Source of the DNA: JACVRW01 sp963803245
GTDB lineage: Bacteria > Actinomycetota > Thermoleophilia > Solirubrobacterales > Thermoleophilaceae
Assembly: GCA_963803245.1 (NCBI GenBank)
Contig: CAWDLI010000015.1
Coordinates: 1-64,000 of the forward strand
Direction: 5' to 3'
DNA: 64,000 nucleotides
This document shows positions 34,126-41,857 of the stretch, in pieces (position 1 is the first letter of the stretch; every line of letters starts with the position of its first letter). Position numbers and translations under genes: made by a program. The notes below the pieces were generated by a model that was not told the DNA's origin, did not search any database, and was given only the letters and a program-made list of their open reading frames with translations.

Positions 34126-35034
34126 TCAAAGCCTCACCGACAGGCATTCCACCAGGGCGTCCACGAACCGCTCGACCGTGCTGCCGTCCTCGGCGCCGTG
34201 CAGCGGGTTCAGCTCCGTGATGGTCAGCGCCGCGAGGGCGCCGGCGCCGGCCAGCACGCGCAGCGCCGTCATCGCCGTCGCGAACGGCAGTCCTTCGTTG
34301 CGACCCGGGTTCTCCGACAGCGGGGCGTCGGTGAAGTCGATCGTGTCCACGTCGAAGTGCACGAGCAGGCGGTCGAATCCCGGGGCGAACCCGGCCAGCG
34401 CCCGCTCGGCCTCGCCGGCCGGGTCGCTCGCCACCTGCTCGACGGGAACGCGCGGCGGGTCCAGCAGCTCGAGCCGCTCGTGCTCGAAGGGCGTGGCCGG
34501 GTCGGGCCCGAAGGCGAAGTAGAGGATCTCGTCGGGGCGCAGCAGCGGCGCGTGGCCGTTCAGTCGCACCAGCTCAGGCTCGGCTCCCTCCACCCCGAGC
34601 ATGTGAGCGGTGCCCATCCAGTCGAGCGCTCCCTGCGTGGTCTCGGCCGGCAGGTTCAGGTCGGGATGAAGATCGAAGTAGACGAGGCCGGTGCGGCCGA
34701 CCGAGCGCGCCGACCCGGCGACGGTGCCGAGCTCGATCGTGCAGTCGCCGCCGAGCACGAGCGCCAGCTCGTCCGCCGCCAGCGCCTGCTCCACCCGGTC
34801 CGCCGTGTCGAGCGCCGCGGCGCGGACGGCAGCCAGGTTCTGCGCGCGCGGCCTGCCCGGGTCGGGGCGCCAGCGGAAGGGCTCGGAGTCGCCCCGGTCG
34901 GTCACCTCGAACCCGGCCGCCGTGAGCTTCTCGGACAGGCCGGCGGCACGCATCGCCGCGGGTCCCCGCTCCTGTCCCGGCGCGAATGCGCCCGCGCTGC
35001 TCGGCACGCCGATCAGGGCGAGCCGGGCGCTCAC
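34126..35034 (-). CDS. Arginase/agmatinase-family protein with altered metal motif
   Basis: 302 residues from GTG 35034. The ureohydrolase fold is clear: IGVPSSAGAFAPGQERGP at the start, LVLGGDCTIELG, YFDLHPDLN, and VHFDVDTIDFTDAPL. In active arginases the first motif is GGDHS and its His binds manganese; here Cys replaces it, and DLHPD replaces DAHxD. The protein may therefore be a ureohydrolase homologue with another substrate or an unusual metal site. It shares a GTGA overlap with the alpha/beta hydrolase upstream. Its role in an aromatic region is unclear. Confidence 0.7.
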   Translation of the reverse strand: MSARLALIGVPSSAGAFAPGQERGPAAMRAAGLSEKLTAAGFEVTDRGDSEPFRWRPDPGRPRAQNLAAVRAAALDTADRVEQALAADELALVLGGDCTIELGTVAGSARSVGRTGLVYFDLHPDLNLPAETTQGALDWMGTAHMLGVEGAEPELVRLNGHAPLLRPDEILYFAFGPDPATPFEHERLELLDPPRVPVEQVASDPAGEAERALAGFAPGFDRLLVHFDVDTIDFTDAPLSENPGRNEGLPFATAMTALRVLAGAGALAALTITELNPLHGAEDGSTVERFVDALVECLSVRL

Positions 35035-35768
35035 CCCGGAGGACCCGCCGCCCGCGCGTCCAGCGCCGCCGCCAGCTCGTCCGTGGCCGACAGGTGCGGA
35101 GCGTGATCGGTGTCCAGCTCCACCACGTCCGTGATCCCGGCCGTCGCGATCATCCGGCGCTGCAGCGCCGGCGGGATCGACCGGTCGCGCGTGCAGAGCA
35201 CGTAGCTGCGCGGGATGTCGTCGAAGGCTCCGTCGGGCAGCGAGACCGGCTGGGTGAAGGGCAGCACCGGCTGCGCCCGCTGGCGTGAGATCGCCCAGTC
35301 GGCGGTCTGATCGGAGCATTGGAGGTACATGGCGTCGAGGGAGGCCTCGGGCGACAGGACGGCGACCGGTGGGTCGCCCTCCACGACGAGGTTCGCCTGG
35401 ATCTGGTCCTCGGCGCCCTCGGGCAGCTGGGTCAGGGCCAGCAGACTGTCGCCGTCCTGAGGCAGGAAGGCGGCCACGTAGACCATCGAAGCGACCAGCT
35501 CCGGGCAGCGCGCGGTGGCCTGGGTCGCGACCATGCCGCCCATGCTGTTCGGCACGAGCACGGCCGGCTCGGAGCTCTCGCGGAGCTGCTCGCAGACGCT
35601 GTCGGCGTAGACGTCGAGGGTCAGGTCGCCCACCGGCGTCTGATCCTCCCCGGACCCCGGGAGATCGCGCGCCTCGGTGGTGTGCCCGGCCGCCTCGAGC
35701 CGCTCGCGCAGGGGCCCCCAGCACCAGGCGCCCGCAAAGGCTCCGTGGACAAACACGAATCGCGCCAC
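35031..35768 (-). CDS. Alpha/beta hydrolase (plant-esterase-like/EstC type)
   Basis: 245 residues from GTG 35768 behind GGGAG. FVFVHGAFAGAWCWGPLRERL is the oxyanion segment of the methylesterase/salicylate-esterase-like group. The nucleophile elbow reads VPNSMGGMVA rather than GHSMGG, and a late TDHAPHLS gives the catalytic His. It probably hydrolyses a small ester, perhaps an aromatic methyl ester given the neighbours. It follows the hydratase/lyase gene by 13 bases and overlaps the arginase-like gene, so it belongs to that operon. Confidence 0.75.
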   Translation of the reverse strand: MARFVFVHGAFAGAWCWGPLRERLEAAGHTTEARDLPGSGEDQTPVGDLTLDVYADSVCEQLRESSEPAVLVPNSMGGMVATQATARCPELVASMVYVAAFLPQDGDSLLALTQLPEGAEDQIQANLVVEGDPPVAVLSPEASLDAMYLQCSDQTADWAISRQRAQPVLPFTQPVSLPDGAFDDIPRSYVLCTRDRSIPPALQRRMIATAGITDVVELDTDHAPHLSATDELAAALDARAAGPPG

Positions 35769-35781
35769 CCTGCTCCCTTCC

Positions 35782-36606
35782 TCAGCGTGAGTAGTTCTCG
35801 AGGCCCGGCCGGAACGCCTTCTTGTCGAGGAACTGCTCGAGCCCCTGCTGGCGTCCGCTCTCCGAATCCAGGAACTGCGACTGCTCGAGCTTGGCATAGA
35901 GGTAGTCCTCGGCCTGCTCCCAGCTCATGTCGCCCGCGTGCTTGAAGCCGAGCTTGGCGGCGCGCAGCACAACCGGGTTCTTGCCCGCCAGCTCGCGCGC
36001 CAGCGTCTCGGTCTCCGCGCGCAGCTCCTCGGCGGGCACGCTGGCGTTCACGAGGCCCATCTCGGCGGCCTTGCGGCCGTCGAAGCTGCGGCCGGTCATC
36101 ACGTAGAGGAGCGCCTCGCGCGACCCGACCGTCTCCGCCAGCGCCCGGCTCACCACGCTGCCGGGCGGGATGCCCCAGTTGATCTCGGAAAGGCCGAACG
36201 TGGCGTCGTCGGCGGCAATCGCGAGGTCGCAGGCCACCAGCGGGCAGAAGGCACCGCCGAAGCACCAGCCGTTGACCATCGCGATCGTCGGCTTGGGGAA
36301 GAGGCGCAGCATCCGCCACTGCCAGAGGTTGGCGTCGCGGCGGACCTTGCGCTGCACGTGCTCGGGCGCCTCGTCCACCTCGCGGAAGTACTCCTTGAGG
36401 TCCATGCCGGCGGAGAAGGACTCGCCGGCGCCGGTGAGGACCATCACCCGCGCGTCCTCGTCGGCGTCCACGGCGTCCAGCACCTCGACCATGGACGCGT
36501 TCAGCGCCGGGTTCATCGCGTTGCGCTTGTCGGGCCTGTTCAGCTCGACCCAGGCGATGCCGTCGTCCACCTCCACGTTGACGGAGTCCCAACGGTCGTA
36601 CGTCAT
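35782..36606 (-). CDS. ech: p-Hydroxycinnamoyl-CoA hydratase/lyase (feruloyl-CoA hydratase/lyase, Ech/HCHL)
   Basis: 274 residues, a crotonase-fold protein. It matches the hydroxycinnamoyl-CoA branch closely: oxyanion segment GAGESFSAGMDLKEYFRE, GWCFGGAFCPLVACDLAIA, the catalytic Glu in GLSEINWGIPPG, and the C-terminal EDYLYAKLEQSQF. It hydrates feruloyl- or coumaroyl-CoA and splits off acetyl-CoA, giving vanillin or 4-hydroxybenzaldehyde. Aldehyde dehydrogenases at 16.1 and 39.0 kb, PobA and the pca genes can take the product onward. Divergent from a MarR regulator 53 bases away, the usual arrangement for this gene. Confidence 0.9.
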   Translation of the reverse strand: MTYDRWDSVNVEVDDGIAWVELNRPDKRNAMNPALNASMVEVLDAVDADEDARVMVLTGAGESFSAGMDLKEYFREVDEAPEHVQRKVRRDANLWQWRMLRLFPKPTIAMVNGWCFGGAFCPLVACDLAIAADDATFGLSEINWGIPPGSVVSRALAETVGSREALLYVMTGRSFDGRKAAEMGLVNASVPAEELRAETETLARELAGKNPVVLRAAKLGFKHAGDMSWEQAEDYLYAKLEQSQFLDSESGRQQGLEQFLDKKAFRPGLENYSR

Positions 36607-36647
36607 CGGTGCTCTCTCCTCTCGACGGGTACGGCGGGTGGCGCTGG

Positions 36648-36653
36648 TACGGT
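36648..36653 (+). promoter_or_regulatory. Possible leaderless -10 box of the MarR gene
   Basis: TACGGT ends 6 bases before the GTG start, with no ribosome site in between, as in actinobacterial leaderless transcripts. No good -35 box is seen. Confidence 0.3.
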
Positions 36654-36659
36654 CGCGCG

Positions 36660-37100
36660 GTGCCGGAAACCGTGCCGCGGGTCAGCTACGTGGTGGCGCG
36701 GCTCGACCGCGCGCTGCGCCGCGAGATCGACGCCCGCGTGCGCCCGCATGGGCTCACCGCGACCCAGTACACGGCCCTCTCCGTGCTCGCCTCGCGCGCC
36801 GGCCTCTCGAACGCACAGCTCGCGCGCCGCTCCTACATCACCCCGCAATCCATGAGCCAGCTGACCGGGGCACTCGAGCGCCAGAAGCTGATCGAGCGGA
36901 TCCCCGACCCGGATCACCGGCGCATCCTCCGCGCCCAGCTGACGCGGAAGGGCAAGCGCGTGCTGGCCGAGTGCGACGCGGCCGTGGACGAGATGGAGCG
37001 GCGGATGCTGCGCGACCTGCCGGGCCCCGAGCACGACACGCTGCGGGCACAGTTGATCGCGTGCGTGCGCGGCTTGGGCGCCGGGCTCGAGCGCCCGTAG
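36660..37100 (+). CDS. MarR-family transcriptional regulator
   Basis: 146 residues from GTG 36660. It has the MarR winged helix: LTATQYTALSVLASRAGLSN, then the recognition region YITPQSMSQLTGALERQKLI and the wing DPDHRRILRAQLTRKGK. Regulators of this family next to hydroxycinnamate genes (FerR, CouR, HcaR) are repressors released by hydroxycinnamoyl-CoA. Its likely sites are the ATATCAG-type palindromes at 37174-37190 and 38920-38938. The gene is the only rightward gene between the ech and benzoylformate decarboxylase genes, which both run left. Confidence 0.85.
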   Translation: MPETVPRVSYVVARLDRALRREIDARVRPHGLTATQYTALSVLASRAGLSNAQLARRSYITPQSMSQLTGALERQKLIERIPDPDHRRILRAQLTRKGKRVLAECDAAVDEMERRMLRDLPGPEHDTLRAQLIACVRGLGAGLERP

Positions 37101-37169
37101 CGCTCCCAGCAGGGCCAGTCGCACTCCCAACAAGGACCTTCGCGGTGCCACTCCTCCATCGCAAGCGCT

Positions 37170-37190
37170 CTTATATCAGCCTGCCTGATA
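37170..37190 (-). promoter_or_regulatory. Palindrome TATCAG-CCTGC-CTGATA with leftward -10 box TATAAG
   Basis: Perfect 6-base arms (37174-37190) with a 5-base centre overlap TATAAG on the minus strand (37175-37170). It lies downstream of marR on the convergent side, so transcription from it would run antisense through marR towards ech. The arrangement TATAAG, 10 bases, ATG is the same as before the 38921 gene. Confidence 0.5.
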
Positions 37191-37298
37191 CTCGGGGCCG
37201 GGTGGGCGGCACGGCATCGGAGGGAGTGAGTGAGGTGCGAGTTACTCGCGGTATGCGCGACAAACTTGCAGGTCACTCTGGAGAGCGCGGGCAGGCCC

Positions 37299-38921
37299 CT
37301 ACGGATCGAAGTCCGGATCCGGCTCCACGATCACCTCGAGGAGCAGGGGCGTCGTGCGCCCCGCCAGCCCCGGAAGCACCTCGTCGAACGCGGCCAGCAA
37401 CTCGCCGTGCTCGTCCACCCGGCGCGCGTCGCAGCCCAGCGCGCGGGCCATCCCGGACACGTCGATCGTGCCGAACCCCGGCCAGGGCGCGGACTCGCCC
37501 TGCATCTCGGCGAGCCGGTCCATCACGCGGTAGCCGCCGTTGTTGAGGATCACGAAGAGGACGCCGACCTCGTAGCGCGCGGCGCTCCAGAGCGCCTGGA
37601 TCGAGTAGAGCGAGGACCCATCCCCCACCACGGCCACCACGGGCCGCTCGGCGAGGGCCATGCGCAGGCCGATCGGCGCCGAGAGCCCAAACCCGAGCCC
37701 GCCCATCGCGGCACTCAGGAATCCGAGCGGCCGGCGGGCGGGGATGCGCGCGTGCAGCTCCGGGCGGCTCGACGGCGACTCCTCCACGAGCACGGCCTCC
37801 TCGGGCAGGCGCTCCCCGAGGGCGGCCAGCACGTGGCCGGCCCGAAGCGACTCGCCCGGCCCGGGCGCCGCGGGGGGCTCTGGCCGCGCGTACCCGACCG
37901 GCGGCGCTCCCGATCGGGAGCGCACCGACCCGGCCAGCTCCGCGCACACCGCCGCGGGCTCGGCCAGGAGCACCAGCTCGGCGGGGCTGCGGTGCGCCTC
38001 GGCAGGGTCGTCGGTCACAAGCGCGACCCGTGTGCCCTCCTCCACGAACGGCCCGGGCTCGAACGGGTACTGGCGAAACACCCCCGCCCCCACCACCAGC
38101 ACAAGGTCGTGGCCGCCCAGCACCTCGCGCAGGCGCGCGCGCCCAGAGGGCAGGTGACCGGCGAACAGCGGGTGGTCCTGCGGGAAGCCGGCGCGTGCTC
38201 CGAACGACTCCTGCCAGACCGGGCAGCCGAGCTTCTCGGCCAGATCCACCAGCGCCGCCCAGGTCTCGACCGAGTCGGCTCCGGCCCCGACAACCAGCGC
38301 GGGCGAGCGCGCCCCGTCGACCATCCCCGACAGCTCGGCCACGGCCGGCGGATCGGCCGCCCGGCCGCCGAGCACGCGCCCGGCGGTCGCAGGCTCGCGG
38401 TCCGACTCGGCGGGTGCCAGCCAGTCGTCCATGGGCACGATCACGAGCGCCGGCCCGCGCCCCAGGCGCGCCTCGTGCCACGCCCGCGCGATCGCCGCCG
38501 GCACGTCCTGCGCGCGCGCCGGCTGCTCGACCGACACCGGGTAGTCCCCCGCCAAGCCAGCGAGCCGGCCCGTCAGGAACGGCTCGTAGGCCAGGTGGCG
38601 CCGGTCCTGCTGGCCCACGAGCACCACGAGCGGCGCGCGGTTCACGCGGGCGGTGGCGAGCGCCGCCACCGAGTTGCCGAGCCCGGCGGTGGTGTGCACG
38701 AGCACGCAGGCCGGCTCGCCACGGCCGATCGCGTAGCCGCTGGCGATTCCGACCACCGACCCCTCGTGCAGCGCCAGGACGAAGCGAATGTCGTCCGGCA
38801 GCGCGCCCAGGAACGACACCTCGGTCGAGCCCGGGTTGGCGAAGATCGTGGTCAGACCGCGCTCGCGCATGACGTCGAAGGTCACGTCGCGTACCGCGCG
38901 GGCATCTCCTTGACTCGCCAT
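37299..38921 (-). CDS. mdlC: Benzoylformate decarboxylase-like thiamine diphosphate enzyme
   Basis: 540 residues. N-terminal ThDP domain: FANPGSTEVSFLG (active-site Ser region), LALHEGSVVGIASGYA with the ThDP-activating Glu, and VHTTAGLGNSVAALA with the active-site His. C-terminal PP domain: VVGDGSSLYSIQALW to VILNNGGYR, the ThDP-Mg motif. Overall pattern fits benzoylformate decarboxylase better than pyruvate or acetolactate enzymes, which differ in these residues. It would turn benzoylformate (from mandelate) to benzaldehyde, and the divergent aldehyde dehydrogenase 44 bases away would oxidise that to benzoate. Related 2-oxo acid substrates are possible. Confidence 0.82.
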   Translation of the reverse strand: MASQGDARAVRDVTFDVMRERGLTTIFANPGSTEVSFLGALPDDIRFVLALHEGSVVGIASGYAIGRGEPACVLVHTTAGLGNSVAALATARVNRAPLVVLVGQQDRRHLAYEPFLTGRLAGLAGDYPVSVEQPARAQDVPAAIARAWHEARLGRGPALVIVPMDDWLAPAESDREPATAGRVLGGRAADPPAVAELSGMVDGARSPALVVGAGADSVETWAALVDLAEKLGCPVWQESFGARAGFPQDHPLFAGHLPSGRARLREVLGGHDLVLVVGAGVFRQYPFEPGPFVEEGTRVALVTDDPAEAHRSPAELVLLAEPAAVCAELAGSVRSRSGAPPVGYARPEPPAAPGPGESLRAGHVLAALGERLPEEAVLVEESPSSRPELHARIPARRPLGFLSAAMGGLGFGLSAPIGLRMALAERPVVAVVGDGSSLYSIQALWSAARYEVGVLFVILNNGGYRVMDRLAEMQGESAPWPGFGTIDVSGMARALGCDARRVDEHGELLAAFDEVLPGLAGRTTPLLLEVIVEPDPDFDP

Positions 38922-38938
38922 ATCAGGGCTCCTTATAT
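38920..38938. promoter_or_regulatory. Operator-like palindrome ATATCAGG-GCT-CCTTATAT in a 44-bp divergent promoter
   Basis: Eight-base arms with one mismatch. It overlaps the decarboxylase start codon and its -10 box (TATAAG, 38937-38932), and lies 27 bases before the aldehyde dehydrogenase start, so one protein could control both genes. It resembles the palindrome at 37174-37190; the MarR protein at 36660 is the likely binder. Confidence 0.5.
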
Positions 38939-38965
38939 TGAAGTCTCCCGGGAAGGAGAGGGCCC

Positions 38966-40459
38966 ATGAGCACGCCGGTAGCCGAAAGTCCCGCAGGGGA
39001 GGCCCTGCTCGGAGACGAGAAGACCTGGTCCGGACGCATCTTCAGCGACGGCTGGGTGGACGCTCCGGAGACCATCGAGAGCACCGAGCCGGCCACCGGC
39101 GACGTCCTGGGAACAGCCGGCGCGGGGAACGCCGCGGCCGTCGCGAAGGCGGCCGAGTCCGCGGCGCGCGCGCAGCGCGAGTGGGCCGTCACCCCCTTCA
39201 CCGAGCGCGCGGCCGTGGTGCGCCGCGCCGCCGACCTGATCGAGCAGCACCGCGAGGAGCTGACCGGCTGGCTCGTTCGCGAGTCGGGATCGATCCCGCC
39301 GAAGGCCGACAACGAGCTGACCGCCTCGAAGGGCCAGTTCGAGATGGCGGCGGCGCTGATCTCGCACCCGCTCGGACAGCTGCTCCCCACCTTCGTCCCG
39401 GGTCGCACGAGCGTGGCCAAGCGCACGCCGGTCGGCGTGGTCGGCGTGATCTGCCCGTGGAACTTCCCGGTCGTGCTCCCGGCGCGCTCGGTGGGCCCGG
39501 CGCTCGCGCTCGGCAACGCCGTGATCCTCAAGTCGGACCCCAACACCCCGATCAGCGGCGGCGTGCTCACCGCCCGGCTGTTCGAGGAGGCGGGCCTTCC
39601 CGAGGGGCTCCTGCACGTGCTCGGCGGTGGGGCCGAGGTCGGGCAGGCCCTCTGTGAGGACCCCAACGTGCGGATGATCTCCTTCACCGGCTCGACGGCC
39701 ACCGGCCGCAAGGTCGGCGAGGCCGCCGGGCGCAACCTCAAGCGCGTCGTGCTCGAGCTGGGCGGCAACAGCCCGCTCGTGGTGCTCGAGGACGCCGACA
39801 TCGAGGCCGCCTCGTCGGCCGGCGCGTGGGGGTCGTTCCTCCACCAGGGCCAGATCTGCCTCGCGGTGAGCCGGCATCTCGTGCACGAGAGCATCGCCGA
39901 CGACTACGTGAAGGCGCTCGCCGAGCGGGCGTCGCACCTGCCGGTCGGCAACCCGGCGACCGATGAGGTCGCGCTCGGGCCGATCATCAACGAGAAGCAG
40001 GTTCAGCGGGTCGCCCGGATCGTCGACGAGAGCGTGTCCCAGGGCGCCAACCTCGTGACCGGCGGCACGCACGAGGACCTGTTCTTCCAGCCGACCGTGC
40101 TGGGCGACGTGACGTCCTCGATGCCCGCCTTCACGGACGAGATCTTCGGCCCCGTGGCGCCGGTGATCACGTTCAAGGACGACGCCGAGGCGGTCGAGCT
40201 CGCCAACTCGACGGCCTACGGCCTGGTGGCCGCGGTCCAGTCCGGGTCGCAGCGGCGCGCCGCGGCGGTGGGCGAGCAGCTCAACGCCGGGATGGTGCAC
40301 ATCAACGACACGACGATCAACGAGGAGCCGGTCGCTCCCTTCGGCGGCTTCGGCGCGTCGAGCAACGGCGGCCACTTCGGCGGCGTCGCGAACCTCGAGC
40401 TGTGGACGGAGTGGCAGTGGCAGACGTCGCGCGACAAGGCCGAGCCGTTCCCGTTCTAG
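38966..40459 (+). CDS. NAD(P)-dependent aldehyde dehydrogenase, benzaldehyde/vanillin type
   Basis: 497 residues from ATG 38966 after GGAAGGAGAGG. It has ICPWNFPVVLPARS, FTGSTATGRKVGEAAG for the cofactor, the base Glu in LELGGNSPLVV and the nucleophile Cys in QGQICLAVSRH. The branch with HINDTTINEEPVAPFGGFG near the end is that of benzaldehyde and vanillin dehydrogenases. Divergence from the benzoylformate decarboxylase gene, with a shared operator, points to benzaldehyde as one substrate; vanillin and 4-hydroxybenzaldehyde are alternatives. A hairpin follows the stop. Confidence 0.88.
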   Translation: MSTPVAESPAGEALLGDEKTWSGRIFSDGWVDAPETIESTEPATGDVLGTAGAGNAAAVAKAAESAARAQREWAVTPFTERAAVVRRAADLIEQHREELTGWLVRESGSIPPKADNELTASKGQFEMAAALISHPLGQLLPTFVPGRTSVAKRTPVGVVGVICPWNFPVVLPARSVGPALALGNAVILKSDPNTPISGGVLTARLFEEAGLPEGLLHVLGGGAEVGQALCEDPNVRMISFTGSTATGRKVGEAAGRNLKRVVLELGGNSPLVVLEDADIEAASSAGAWGSFLHQGQICLAVSRHLVHESIADDYVKALAERASHLPVGNPATDEVALGPIINEKQVQRVARIVDESVSQGANLVTGGTHEDLFFQPTVLGDVTSSMPAFTDEIFGPVAPVITFKDDAEAVELANSTAYGLVAAVQSGSQRRAAAVGEQLNAGMVHINDTTINEEPVAPFGGFGASSNGGHFGGVANLELWTEWQWQTSRDKAEPFPF

Positions 40460-40469
40460 ACATCGGTGC

Positions 40470-40490
40470 GCACCCGGCAGCGCCGGGTGC
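40470..40490 (+). terminator. Hairpin after the aldehyde dehydrogenase gene
   Basis: A perfect 9-base stem (GCACCCGGC) with a 3-base loop, 11 bases after the stop codon. Only two T bases follow, so termination strength is uncertain. Confidence 0.5.
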
Positions 40491-40508
40491 TTCCGCAACG
40501 GCGCACGC

Positions 40509-41378
40509 GTGATCGATGTCGACCGCGTGCGCGCGATCGACGTGCACACGCACGCCGAGGTCGCGCGCGACGGGCACGACCCGATGCCGCCCGAGCTGCG
40601 ACAGGCGGCCGAGCGCTACTTCCGGGGCAAGGTCGACCGGCCGACGGCCGACGACGTGGCCGCCTACTACCGCGAGCGCGAGATGGCGTGCGTGGTGTTC
40701 ACGGTCGACTACGAGACCAGGAGCGGGCGACCGCCGGTGCCGAACGAGGAGGTGGCCGACGCGGCCGCCGCCAACCCCGACGTGATGATCCCGTTCGCGA
40801 GCGTCGACCCGGCACGACCGGACGCGGCCGAGCGCGCGGAGCGCCTGATCGCCGACCACGCCGTGCGCGGCTTCAAGTTCCACCCGAACATCCAGGAGTT
40901 CTTCCCGAACGACCGGATGGCCTACCCGCTCTACGAGGTGATCGCCGCGGCGGGGCTGCCGGCGCTCTTCCACACCGGGCACAGCGGCATCGGCTCGGGC
41001 GTGCCGGGCGGCGGCGGGCTGCGGCTGAAGTACTCCCAGCCCATATACGTGGACGACGTGGCGGCCGACTTCCCCCACATGCCGATCGTGCTCGCGCACC
41101 CCTCGTTCCCATGGCAGGACGAGGCGCTCTCGATCGCGATGCACAAGCCGGAGGTGTACATCGACCTCTCGGGGTGGTCGCCGAAGTACTTCCCGCCCCA
41201 GCTGATCCAGTACACGAACACCGTGCTGAAGAACCAGGTGCTCTTCGGGTCGGACTACCCGATGATCACGCCGGAGCGCTGGCTCAAGGACTTCGAGCGG
41301 CTCGACATCGACGACGAGGTGCGGCCGCTCGTGCTCAAGGAGAATGCGGCTCGCCTGCTCGACCTCAGGAGGAGCTGA
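40509..41378 (+). CDS. Amidohydrolase-superfamily protein, CouO-like (4-hydroxyphenyl-beta-ketoacyl-CoA hydrolase type)
   Basis: 289 residues from GTG 40509. The amidohydrolase-2 fold shows the HxH motif AIDVHTHAEVARD, the metal His in ALFHTGHSGIGSG and VLAHPSFPWQDEA, and a terminal GSDYPMITPERWL. The branch resembles actinobacterial 4-hydroxyphenyl-beta-ketoacyl-CoA hydrolases (CouO of Rhodococcus), which release 4-hydroxybenzoate from the beta-oxidation-like route of p-coumarate. That would be a second side-chain route besides the hydratase/lyase. Aromatic decarboxylases of the same fold are the main alternative. Confidence 0.7.
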   Translation: MIDVDRVRAIDVHTHAEVARDGHDPMPPELRQAAERYFRGKVDRPTADDVAAYYREREMACVVFTVDYETRSGRPPVPNEEVADAAAANPDVMIPFASVDPARPDAAERAERLIADHAVRGFKFHPNIQEFFPNDRMAYPLYEVIAAAGLPALFHTGHSGIGSGVPGGGGLRLKYSQPIYVDDVAADFPHMPIVLAHPSFPWQDEALSIAMHKPEVYIDLSGWSPKYFPPQLIQYTNTVLKNQVLFGSDYPMITPERWLKDFERLDIDDEVRPLVLKENAARLLDLRRS

Positions 41379-41848
41379 TGATCGAACCCGGCGGGCCGGC
41401 GCCCGACTTCACGCTTCAGGACCAGGACGGGAACCCGGTGGAGCTGTCCGGGCTCCGCGGCAAGTGGGTGGTGGTCTACTTCTATCCCAAAGCCGACACG
41501 CCCGGATGCACCGCCCAGGCCTGCGGGATCCGCGACCACGCGGGCGACTACGAGGCGGCCAACGCCGTGGTACTCGGCGTGTCGCCGGACACCGTCGAGG
41601 ACCTGCGCGCGTTCGCCGACAAGTACGGGCTCGCGTTCACGCTGCTGTCCGACGTGGGCGGCGAGGTGGCCTCGAGGTACGGCGTCTGGGTCGAGAAGAC
41701 CTACGGGACGAGCAGGTGGTGGGGCAACCAGCGGTCGAGCGTGCTCGTGGACCCGGAGGGCAAGGTGGCGCGCGTGTTCCCGAAGGTGAAGCCCGCCGAG
41801 CACGACGAGCTGGTGCTTGCGGCGCTGCGCGAAGTCGCAACGGCGTAG
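41378..41848 (+). CDS. bcp: Thioredoxin-dependent peroxiredoxin (BCP type)
   Basis: 156 residues from ATG 41378, which overlaps the previous stop and follows a strong AGGAGG. The motif TPGCTAQACGIRDHAGDY contains the peroxidatic Cys and, five residues later, the resolving Cys, as in E. coli BCP. FTLLSDVGGEVASRYGVW and SSVLVDPEGKVARVF are also typical. It reduces hydroperoxides with thioredoxin in the cytoplasm and may protect against peroxide from the flavin oxidases and oxygenases encoded here. Confidence 0.92.
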   Translation: MIEPGGPAPDFTLQDQDGNPVELSGLRGKWVVVYFYPKADTPGCTAQACGIRDHAGDYEAANAVVLGVSPDTVEDLRAFADKYGLAFTLLSDVGGEVASRYGVWVEKTYGTSRWWGNQRSSVLVDPEGKVARVFPKVKPAEHDELVLAALREVATA

Positions 41849-41857
41849 GTTTCGCAC

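Noticed and set aside
36914..37159. Leftward small ORF with a CWECDWPCWE motif downstream of the 37170-37190 promoter-like site
   Set aside because: Only its first 20 codons are free of marR; the rest is antisense to a solid gene, there is no ribosome site, and the Cys-rich part comes from a short imperfect direct repeat.
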